Below, piece by piece: positions 1 through 5,155 of a DNA stretch of 5,155 nt. Under the pieces are notes generated by a model, which did not search any database, was not told the origin of the DNA, and saw nothing but the letters and a program-made list of their open reading frames with translations. The stretch lies in assembly GCA_946479055.1 (NCBI GenBank), contig CAMLEX010000411.1:1-5155 (forward strand), written 5' to 3'. The translations under genes were made by a program, and so were the position numbers. The stretch comes from an uncultured Bacteroidota bacterium (GTDB lineage: Bacteria > Bacteroidota > Bacteroidia > Chitinophagales > Chitinophagaceae). Positions within the stretch are counted from its first letter, which is position 1. Each line of letters begins with the position of its first letter.

Positions 1-79
1 TTATCCCTGAGTAGCAAACTACAACACAGTGGACAGATAATTTAAGCGGGTCTTTATTATTGGTAATTATAGCCGTTTA

Positions 80-2749
80 TTATTTTACCTCAAACACTTC
101 CCTCAATCTTATATCCATACTAGAACTTCCGATCATAAGCCGGGACTTACCGGGCTCAATAACTTCTTTCATATTCACATCCAGCATGGTCAGCATTTCC
201 GGTGTAATAATAAATTGTATTTCTTTTTCTTCACCCGGTTCCAGGCTTACCCGCTGAAAGCCTTTTAATTCTTTGATAGGTCTTGCTACAGAAGCCAGTT
301 CATCCCGCAGGTATAATTGCACTACTTCATCGCCTTTGTATTTTCCGGTGTTTTTTATTTTAAATTTCAGGTTAAGATTTTCTCCGACTTTAATAATTGT
401 TTTATCTAATTGCAGTGCAGTATAATCAAAGCTTGTATAACTCAATCCAAATCCAAAAGGAAATAAAGGTTGCCCGGTTAGGTTGGTATAATCATCACCT
501 CTTCCTGTAGGTTTATGATTATAGACTAATGGCAATTGTGCTTCCGCAACAGGAAAGGTGATGGGCAGTTTTCCCGATGGGGAGCGATCGCCAAATAAAA
601 TATCGGCTACAGCCGCTCCTCCTGCATCACCCGGGTACCAAATGTCTACCACACTGTTTACTTTATCCAGCCAGTTGTTCATCGTTATGGCACTTCCGCC
701 CACCAATAGAACTACCATTGGCTTTCCTGTGGCGGCAATACGTTTTATCATTTCTTCCTGCAAACCGGGCAGGGCCAAAGAAGCCCTGTCATTAAATTCA
801 CCTTCTTCAATACCCGCTACTACTACGGCAACATCGCTGGTCTTTGCCAGTTGTACAGTTTCTTTTATTTTTTGTTCACTACTGTCTTTTACACCCACGT
901 TCCAGATCAAACGCAGCCAGGCATTACCGGCTGGTTCAAAATATTCAATGCGTATATCGTAGACTTTTCCTTTTTCAAAATACCAGTTAGCCAGTTTAGT
1001 AGAGTAGGATTGTTTTTTCCAGTTATCAATCACTAATTTATTATTGATGTATAAGCGATAGCCATCATTACCATCAATACCTATTTTATAATTACCGGTA
1101 ACCGGCGATTGAATTTTTCCTGACCAGCGGGCTGAGAAGAAATCATAATTGATCTTTTCAGGATCGGGAGAAAATAAGGTCCATTGAAACCGGATCGCTT
1201 CATCAACTCTTTTAAGAACCGGTTCACCTGCCATCGTTACATTATTAAAATATTCTCCCTGCAATCCCTGCACTTTTTTTCCATCTTTTATAGTTGATAA
1301 AGAAGCAGCGGGAACAAATGTCCATGTTTTGTGTTCTCTTCCCGGTCCTGCAGCATATACTACCTGTGATGACCCTTTTGTTTTTTCTTTGATACCGGCC
1401 AGTATGGATATTTTATTATTACCCGGCCCGCTGTAGCCACCTAACCTTGCTTCTATAGCATCTGTACCGATCACGGCTATTTTCTTTAATGATCTTTTTA
1501 AAGGCAATAACTGGTTTTGGTTCTTTAATAAAACCACGGAACGGATAGCTGCTTCTTTCGCTAATTCACGGTGTTGAGAGGCTGTCCATTTCTCCTGCTC
1601 ATTTTCATTCACATAAGGTTTTTCAAATAAACCTAATTCAAACTTTACCCGTAATACCCTTGCTACGGCACTGTCAATAACAGCCGGGTCCATGCTTTTA
1701 TCCAGGAAGTGTTTGTCAAATAAAGTATGATGTTCATATGCTGTTTGAAAAATTACATCCAAACCATTCTCTATAGATTTCTTTCCTGCTTCTGCATAAT
1801 CAGCAGCCGTAAAATGTAACACATTGGCGCCACCGGTTGCTCCGGCATCTGACAGTACAAATCCTTTGAATCCCCAATCTTTCCTGAGTTTTTTATTGAG
1901 TAACCAATCATTGGCAGAACAGGGTGAACCATCCAATGAATTATAAGCTGTCATAATGCTTCGGGCACCGCCTTTTTGTACAACAGCTTTGAATGGAACA
2001 AAATAAGTTTCTTCCAATAGTCTTTCATTAAAATGAATGGGATAACTATCTCTTCCGCCCTCACCGTGATTCACCGCGAAATGTTTGGGATTGGTGACCA
2101 CACCTCTTTGCTCAAATGCTTTTACAAAAGCTACTCCCATAGCGGCACTGAGAAATGGATCTTCGCCATACGTTTCTTCCACTCTTCCCCAGCGAACATC
2201 TGTTGCAATATTCACTACCGGCGAAAGAATATGACGGATGCCTCTTGCTTTTGTTTCGTTGGCAATAGCTGCCGCTACATTATTCGTCAGCAAAGTATCC
2301 CAGGTGGCGGCTAATGCAATAGCTTGTGGAAAAGCGGTTGCTTCATCTCTTACCAGTCCATGCAATGCTTCATCAAAAGCAATGATGGGGATACCAAGTC
2401 TTGTTTTCTCAACAAAATATTTTTGCATTTCATTGATCTTGGCCAGAGTTTGTTTACCGGTTTGTCCCGATTTATAATTGAGGAGTTGAGCTGCTGCTCC
2501 CTGTTGTTGCTGCACGGTGTTAACCTGGAACCCGAAAATGCCATTTTTATATTTCGAAGGATCATTGCCCAGGTCGCCGGGGATCATAAACAGTTGCCAG
2601 AATTTTTCTTCCGGCGTCATTCTTTGCAACAAATCTTTTACTCGTTCTTCTATCGCAAGGTCGGAACGTTTGTAGGCAGGAATTGTTTGTGACAGGGCAG
2701 GGTTGATTATTGCCAATACAAATAAAAAATAGAAACTGATTTTTATCAT
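80..2749 (-). CDS. Secreted GH3 beta-glycosidase (beta-glucosidase or beta-xylosidase type) with inserted PA14 domain
   Basis: This exo-acting family 3 glycoside hydrolase removes terminal beta-linked sugars from oligosaccharides. Residues 1-20 are a signal peptide (hydrophobic FYFLFVLAII, likely cleavage after ALS), so it acts in the periplasm or outside the cell. The N-terminal barrel spans about 35-375 and shows DEALHG (126-131), YGEDPFL (194-200), KHF (222-224) and the nucleophile loop GFVLSDAGA, with D301 as nucleophile. The alpha/beta sandwich starts near 405 and is interrupted by a PA14 domain (about 495-625: GEYFNN, then DGNDGYRLYINN). It resumes with EEGEFNDR (648-655), where E649 is the likely acid/base by alignment to the E-x-E-G-x-D-R motif. 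SGKLP (725-729) and FPFGFGLSY (763-771) precede a fibronectin-III-like C-terminus (about 790-885). Length is normal for PA14-type GH3 enzymes. The usual SDW is SDA here, and EALHG recalls the xylosidase branch, so glucoside versus xyloside specificity is open. The ATG is chosen because it directly opens the signal peptide; no Shine-Dalgarno is visible. Confidence 0.96.
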   Translation of the reverse strand: MIKISFYFLFVLAIINPALSQTIPAYKRSDLAIEERVKDLLQRMTPEEKFWQLFMIPGDLGNDPSKYKNGIFGFQVNTVQQQQGAAAQLLNYKSGQTGKQTLAKINEMQKYFVEKTRLGIPIIAFDEALHGLVRDEATAFPQAIALAATWDTLLTNNVAAAIANETKARGIRHILSPVVNIATDVRWGRVEETYGEDPFLSAAMGVAFVKAFEQRGVVTNPKHFAVNHGEGGRDSYPIHFNERLLEETYFVPFKAVVQKGGARSIMTAYNSLDGSPCSANDWLLNKKLRKDWGFKGFVLSDAGATGGANVLHFTAADYAEAGKKSIENGLDVIFQTAYEHHTLFDKHFLDKSMDPAVIDSAVARVLRVKFELGLFEKPYVNENEQEKWTASQHRELAKEAAIRSVVLLKNQNQLLPLKRSLKKIAVIGTDAIEARLGGYSGPGNNKISILAGIKEKTKGSSQVVYAAGPGREHKTWTFVPAASLSTIKDGKKVQGLQGEYFNNVTMAGEPVLKRVDEAIRFQWTLFSPDPEKINYDFFSARWSGKIQSPVTGNYKIGIDGNDGYRLYINNKLVIDNWKKQSYSTKLANWYFEKGKVYDIRIEYFEPAGNAWLRLIWNVGVKDSSEQKIKETVQLAKTSDVAVVVAGIEEGEFNDRASLALPGLQEEMIKRIAATGKPMVVLLVGGSAITMNNWLDKVNSVVDIWYPGDAGGAAVADILFGDRSPSGKLPITFPVAEAQLPLVYNHKPTGRGDDYTNLTGQPLFPFGFGLSYTSFDYTALQLDKTIIKVGENLNLKFKIKNTGKYKGDEVVQLYLRDELASVARPIKELKGFQRVSLEPGEEKEIQFIITPEMLTMLDVNMKEVIEPGKSRLMIGSSSMDIRLREVFEVK

Positions 2750-2775
2750 ACAACTGATTTCAATAATGGAGTGTA

Positions 2776-2783
2776 CAAAGGTG
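2776..2783 (-). promoter_or_regulatory. Possible Bacteroidota-type -7 box upstream of the GH3 gene
   Basis: On the minus strand this reads CACCTTTG, one base off the Bacteroidota consensus TAnnTTTG. It would place the transcript start roughly 20 nt upstream of the GH3 ATG. No convincing -33 TTTG/TTG box is seen at the proper distance, so this is only a candidate from a single weak match. It is listed because the GH3 gene is separated from the upstream genes by hairpin-rich repeat DNA and should need its own promoter. Confidence 0.2.
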
Positions 2784-2918
2784 AGTTGTTGTAATGAGAT
2801 TTCCTTGAATCTGCAGGCTAATTAATATTTTGATGTGCTGGAGCGAATCTATTCTTCTTATCAAACAGAATCTTTGTGCAGAACCCGAAGTGCAATGTCA
2901 TTAGTTAAGAAAAAATAT

Positions 2919-2985
2919 CACCCCTACGGGGTTTTAAGCCTTAGGTTCATTATACTTTCTATAATCATATCAGCCTTTCAGGCTT
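2919..2985 (+). repeat. REP-like element, left copy
   Basis: This 67-nt element starts with a hairpin (2920-2932, stem ACCCC/GGGGT, loop TAC) and ends with a second (2972-2984, stem AGCCT/AGGCT, loop TTC), joined by an AT-rich spacer. It is a direct-repeat relative of 3634-3699. The first 15 nt differ at one position and the last 27 nt at three positions, while the middle is diverged. The two copies lie on either side of the transposase gene, in the same orientation. Copy number elsewhere in the genome cannot be seen here. Confidence 0.7.
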
Positions 2986-3015
2986 TAATCCCGAAGGGAT
3001 GCAATGATTATAGAA
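2957..3015. other. Three-way-junction (cloverleaf-like) fold in repeat DNA
   Basis: A perfect 12-bp outer stem (TTCTATAATCAT at 2957-2968 with ATGATTATAGAA at 3004-3015) encloses two perfect 5-bp hairpins: 2972-2984 (AGCCT-TTC-AGGCT) and 2988-3000 (ATCCC-GAA-GGGAT). All three junction linkers are exactly 3 nt. The fold is available on either strand as DNA cruciform or RNA. It shares its first hairpin with the left REP-like element. It lacks the anticodon-loop, T-loop and acceptor features of a tRNA. Function is unknown; a transposase recognition structure or transcript-stabilising fold is possible. Confidence 0.65.
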
Positions 3016-3050
3016 GATATTTTAAGCTTTTTTCCTGAAACTCCGAAGGT

Positions 3051-3072
3051 CCGCCCGTGCCGGTACGGACGG
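3051..3072. repeat. GC-rich 22-nt imperfect palindrome
   Basis: The half CCGCCCGTGCC pairs with GGTACGGACGG through nine Watson-Crick pairs, one G-T pair and one C-A mismatch, centred between 3061 and 3062. It is a sharp GC peak inside AT-rich sequence. It lies within the inverted-repeat-bounded unit, so it is most simply read as part of that repeat. No U-tract follows it on either strand, so it is not an intrinsic terminator by itself. Confidence 0.6.
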
Positions 3073-3120
3073 GAGTGACATGGAATTTTCTTAATTCAAA
3101 TCCTTAACTAAATGACATTG

Positions 3121-3132
3121 CCCGAAGGGGTG
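3121..3132 (-). repeat. REP-type hairpin downstream of transposase, inverted copy
   Basis: CCCGAAGGGGTG is the exact reverse complement of the first 12 nt of the right REP-like element. It abuts the right arm of the 228-bp unit (ending at 3120), so the unit and the transposase hairpin are directly joined. The stem is CCC/GGG with a GAA loop. It lies 11 nt after the transposase stop, but no T-run follows on the minus strand, so terminator activity is doubtful. Confidence 0.6.
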
Positions 3133-3143
3133 ACAGAATAATG

Positions 3144-3605
3144 CTAATCATACCACTCAAACAAATATTTTTCGTCATATTTTATCTCAAATTTTTCTAA
3201 AAAACCGATGTATTCTTCTTTGAATGTTTTCTTTTTGTGGTGCTTATCCTGGTTGAGAATATAATCATACACTTTTCCTATATGTGAATGTGAATATGAA
3301 AACGCACCATACCCTTCCTGCCATGCAAATTTTCCCTTGACAAATTTGTGATCATTAATAAAACCTGATGAATTGTTTTTAATATCTCTTGTGATATCAG
3401 AAATTGCCATAGCCGGACGTAATCCTATAAAAGCATGTATATGGTCCGACATGCCATTTATAATAATAGACTTCTGATCCTTTCCTTTGATAATACCGGC
3501 AATGTATTTATGCAATTCATTCTTCCAGCTATTGCCGATTAAATTCTCTCTGCCTTTTACGGCAAAAACAATCTGGATATAGATTTGGGAAAAAGAACCA
3601 GGCAT
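3144..3605 (-). CDS. tnpA: IS200/IS605-like single-domain HUH (Y1) transposase, RAYT type
   Basis: This is a complete 153-aa Y1 transposase, a normal length for the family. Such enzymes nick and join single-stranded DNA at hairpin-marked ends using a catalytic tyrosine. The HUH metal-binding motif is H55-I-H57 in SDHIHAFIG. The catalytic helix is YILNQ, with Y115 as nucleophile and Q119 as the usual extra metal ligand. The block FAWQEGYGAFSYS (93-105) and the C-terminal KFEIKYDEKYLFEW are hallmarks of the Bacteroidota branch as I know it. All key residues are present, so it may be active. No TnpB partner is adjacent, and REP-type hairpins in inverted orientation lie on both sides, which fits a REP-associated transposase (RAYT) or a minimal IS200-like element. 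The ATG at 3605 fits the family N-terminus (SFSQIYIQIVFAVKGR); no clear ribosome binding site precedes it. Confidence 0.93.
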   Translation of the reverse strand: MPGSFSQIYIQIVFAVKGRENLIGNSWKNELHKYIAGIIKGKDQKSIIINGMSDHIHAFIGLRPAMAISDITRDIKNNSSGFINDHKFVKGKFAWQEGYGAFSYSHSHIGKVYDYILNQDKHHKKKTFKEEYIGFLEKFEIKYDEKYLFEWYD

Positions 3606-3633
3606 GATAATAAATTTAAGGATTACAAAATGC

Positions 3634-3699
3634 CACCCCTTCGGGGTTCACAATCCTAAATCTACCGATTTGCTATAATAATATCAGCCCTTCGGGCTT
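3634..3699 (+). repeat. REP-like element, right copy
   Basis: This 66-nt element lies upstream of the transposase start. Hairpin one (3635-3647) has stem ACCCC/GGGGT with loop TTC. A short AT stem (3658-3671, AAATC/GATTT around TACC) lies in the spacer. Hairpin three (3686-3698) has stem AGCCC/GGGCT with loop TTC. Start and end blocks match the left copy at 2919-2985. The fifth pair of the last stem is C-G here and T-A there, a compensatory change. Unlike the left copy it lacks the closing arm of a three-way junction. Confidence 0.7.
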
Positions 3700-3742
3700 G
3701 CCACCACATTAAAATAGTAATTAGCCGATCTGCATTAGAAAA

Positions 3743-3811
3743 GTGAGTGGTCGGTGGTGAATGGTCAGTTGAATATAAAAGCGTTGTCGTCATTCACTAC
3801 TGACAACTCAC
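3743..3811. repeat. Long imperfect inverted repeat built of GTGAATGGT-like words; possible terminator
   Basis: Arm 3743-3763 and arm 3791-3811 are 21 nt each and pair at 18 positions around a 27-nt loop. On a plus-strand transcript two of the three other positions become G-U pairs. The sequence is low-complexity, made from variants of GTGAATGGT and GTGAGTTGT. It begins 12 nt past the stop of the partial gene. On that gene's strand the stem is followed by TTTTCT, a short U-tract, so it may end or stabilise that transcript. Its origin may instead be a repeat family. Confidence 0.5.
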
Positions 3812-3822
3812 CATTCACTAAT

Positions 3823-5155
3823 TTAATTCACCAATACCTCATCTATAAATATCCAGGCCTTATCACCTTTGCCGGGATGCCAGGCAGGTAGTTTGCCAAC
3901 TGGAGTGGCAATGATCTTGATATATTTTACTGTTGCCGGATTGAATTTACATTCAAAACCTTTCATAAAAGCAGGTTGGATTTTACGGGGTTGCTCCGGT
4001 GCAAGCCTGCCCAGCAATTTTAAATTCTTTTTATCATCTCCGCCCCATATCTCTACCAATTGCACCGGCATGATGTAGCTGCCGGCATCTATCAAAGAAC
4101 TTAAAGTAATACTTTGTACGGTAACAGGTCTTACAAAAGGAAGTAAACATTCCATCCTGTTCTCACGAAAAGCTACCCATCCTCCAAACCGGAAATCGGC
4201 TTCCCCTTTTTCACGGTTGATTAATAGTTTACCATCGTCATCTTTGTATTTTTCGTTAGGTTTAGTAAGATAGATAACAGAGTCAGGGGTGTAAGTGTTT
4301 TTATAAAAACTAGCTTCCAGCAGATCGCTGCTGATCCAGCCGGGCTTATATGCTTTTGCTTTAATGCTTACATTGTTGTTGATGGTTTCATTTCCTTTAA
4401 AAACCGGGGACTGCAAACTGTCAGGTTCAGTTCCATCCATTGTATACCGTATAGTAGTGCCCTGTATATAATGTTTAAGTTTTAAAGGAACAGCTGCTGA
4501 AAGAACTCCTTCTTCATTTAAGAGTACAGGCGGAGATAATTTTAAAACCATCGTATCTCCCCTGAATCCTGTTTCGAAACGGATATTTTTTATTTGCTGT
4601 TGAAGTTTTTCAATATCCGCTGCTGCAACCGGTGTATTCCAGGTATAAACAGTTTTTAGTTGCGGAAAACTTTGCAGTTGTTTTAATTGCTCAGCTGTTA
4701 TTTTTGTTCCTGAAAGCGATAAGCTTTTTAAGAATTTTAATTTTTTCAATTCAGGTAACACGGCTCCTGTGATGCCGGTAAAACTCAGGTTCAATCTTCT
4801 TAGATTTTCAAACTCTCTGATAATTTTTATATCAGCATCTTTCAATGGCATTTTAGCAAGATCCAGCGTGACGATTTGTTTTTTTACTTTATTCAACTCT
4901 TTTAACTGATCCGGACTAAAGAGTTTGCTATTAAAAAAGTTGACGGACAATGCCGGCGAACCCAATGCTTCGGTGCTGACTACACGATTTACGGTATTCA
5001 GCTTTTCAACTGTTTCCTGATCGGCTTCATCAAAATCATATTCGGCTATTTCAGCAGCAGTAAAAATTTTAGTTGCAATCTGACGAAGTGTATCAACCGG
5101 AGAAAGATCAGCAACCCTGAGTTTAAAGTCAGCGCCTTTGCGTATCCATTGTGTA
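3823..5155 (-). CDS. C-terminal part of a multidomain envelope protein: cytochrome c tail, LRR, chitobiase/FN3-associated, discoidin-like
   Basis: The gene runs off the right edge; the frame is open to the end, giving 443 visible residues and a TAA stop at 3823-3825. Visible residues 1-16 (TQWIRKGADFKLRVAD) resemble the end of a planctomycete-type cytochrome c domain (WI..GADF), so the heme CxxCH motif should lie upstream. Residues about 85-175 carry leucine-rich repeats (LRRLNLSFTGIT, LKSLSLSGTKIT). Residues about 200-285 are a chitobiase C-terminal/FN3-associated domain (TIRYTMDGTEPD, then VSIKAKAYKPGW). The rest, to 443, is a discoidin-like beta domain (FGGWVAFRENRMECLL, YIKIIATPVGKLP). 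This domain order is known, as far as I recall, in Bacteroidota and Planctomycetes membrane proteins with DUF2231-type N-termini. Its exact role is unknown; carbohydrate binding coupled to an electron-transfer module is an inference. A TTG at 4965 could be mistaken for the start, but the protein continues upstream. Confidence 0.85.
   Translation of the reverse strand, partial: TQWIRKGADFKLRVADLSPVDTLRQIATKIFTAAEIAEYDFDEADQETVEKLNTVNRVVSTEALGSPALSVNFFNSKLFSPDQLKELNKVKKQIVTLDLAKMPLKDADIKIIREFENLRRLNLSFTGITGAVLPELKKLKFLKSLSLSGTKITAEQLKQLQSFPQLKTVYTWNTPVAAADIEKLQQQIKNIRFETGFRGDTMVLKLSPPVLLNEEGVLSAAVPLKLKHYIQGTTIRYTMDGTEPDSLQSPVFKGNETINNNVSIKAKAYKPGWISSDLLEASFYKNTYTPDSVIYLTKPNEKYKDDDGKLLINREKGEADFRFGGWVAFRENRMECLLPFVRPVTVQSITLSSLIDAGSYIMPVQLVEIWGGDDKKNLKLLGRLAPEQPRKIQPAFMKGFECKFNPATVKYIKIIATPVGKLPAWHPGKGDKAWIFIDEVLVN

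Larger units (their letters stand above)
2893..3120. repeat. 228-bp repeat unit bounded by a 17/18-nt inverted repeat (MITE-like)
   Basis: The left arm (2893-2909, CAATGTCATTAGTTAAG) is the reverse complement of the right arm (3103-3120, CTTAACTAAATGACATTG) apart from one missing T. Between them lie a REP-like element (2919-2985), a three-way-junction fold (2957-3015) and a GC-rich palindrome (3051-3072). No coding gene is supported inside. The arrangement is what a non-autonomous, hairpin-rich mobile repeat would look like. No target-site duplication is obvious at the arm ends. It fills most of the 394-bp stretch between the GH3 start and the transposase stop. Confidence 0.6.
3121..3645 (-). 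mobile_element. REP/RAYT-type (IS200-like) unit: transposase gene between inverted REP hairpins
   Basis: The transposase gene (3144-3605) is bracketed by a perfect 12-nt inverted pair: CCCGAAGGGGTG at 3121-3132 and CACCCCTTCGGG at 3634-3645. Each can form a small GC hairpin. The left one lies 11 nt past the transposase stop and the right one 28 nt before its start. Subterminal hairpins flanking a lone HUH transposase gene are typical of IS200/IS605 elements and of REP-RAYT units. There is no TnpB gene. The true ends cannot be fixed from one copy, so these bounds mark only the hairpin pair. Confidence 0.6.

Noticed and set aside
1..79. End of a plus-strand gene (frame 1 open to a TAA at 43-45) or a terminator (GTAG/CTAC hairpin near 11-22)
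   Set aside because: Fourteen codons are too few to judge coding, and the hairpin has only a 4-bp stem without a following T-run.
558..962. 134-codon plus-strand open frame antisense to the GH3 gene
   Set aside because: It lies opposite conserved GH3 sandwich and PA14 coding sequence and has Ser/Pro/Thr-rich composition expected of an antisense shadow.
2957..3015. tRNA gene suggested by the cloverleaf-like fold
   Set aside because: It has only two internal hairpins, 59 nt in total, and no T-loop, anticodon loop or acceptor signature.
2835..3038. 67-codon plus-strand open frame between the GH3 gene and the transposase
   Set aside because: It runs through the REP-like element and three-way-junction repeats, so its sequence is dictated by palindromes; it resembles no known protein family.
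2919..3699. CRISPR array
   Set aside because: There are only two similar elements, about 650 bp apart with a gene between them; no regularly spaced repeats.
4963..4965. TTG codon as a start for the right-hand gene
   Set aside because: The same frame stays open to the window edge and the upstream 63 codons encode recognisable cytochrome-domain tail sequence, so the gene starts outside the window.

Overview
The window looks like the chromosome of a Bacteroidota bacterium, probably Chitinophagaceae or a close relative. This rests on moderate-to-low GC, absence of clear Shine-Dalgarno sequences, a PA14-containing GH3 enzyme of the kind common in saprophytic Bacteroidota, a Bacteroidota-type single-domain HUH/Y1 transposase, and a cytochrome/LRR/chitobiase-C/discoidin surface protein. 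The taxonomic call is inference from protein style, not from a marker gene.

All three genes are on the minus strand. From right to left they are: (1) the C-terminal 443 residues of a large protein whose start lies beyond the right edge (3823-5155). It carries the tail of a planctomycete-type cytochrome c domain, leucine-rich repeats, a chitobiase/FN3-associated domain and a discoidin-like domain. (2) A complete 153-aa IS200/IS605-like (RAYT-type) transposase (3144-3605). (3) A complete, secreted 889-aa GH3 glycosidase with a PA14 insertion (80-2749). Positions 1-79 are the short 3' flank of the GH3 gene; no gene or convincing terminator is visible there.

The non-coding DNA is the most structured part. 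The 394 bp between the GH3 start and the transposase stop (2750-3143) holds a 228-bp unit bounded by a 17/18-nt inverted repeat. Inside it are a REP-like element, a 59-nt segment that can fold into a three-way junction, and a GC-rich 22-nt palindrome. The transposase gene is bracketed by a perfect 12-nt inverted pair of REP-type hairpins (3121-3132 and 3634-3645). A second REP-like element of the same design as the first lies upstream of the transposase (3634-3699). The two elements differ by a compensatory base-pair change in one stem, which suggests the fold is maintained. A long imperfect hairpin (3743-3811) lies just past the stop of the partial gene.

Functionally, the GH3 enzyme should release monosaccharides from beta-linked plant-type oligosaccharides at the cell surface or in the periplasm. 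The partial protein may be an envelope-associated, heme-bearing, possibly carbohydrate-binding protein. The transposase and its repeats look like an REP/RAYT insertion between these two genes. The GH3 gene probably has its own promoter, because about 1.07 kb containing the transposase and its hairpins separates it from the partial gene.
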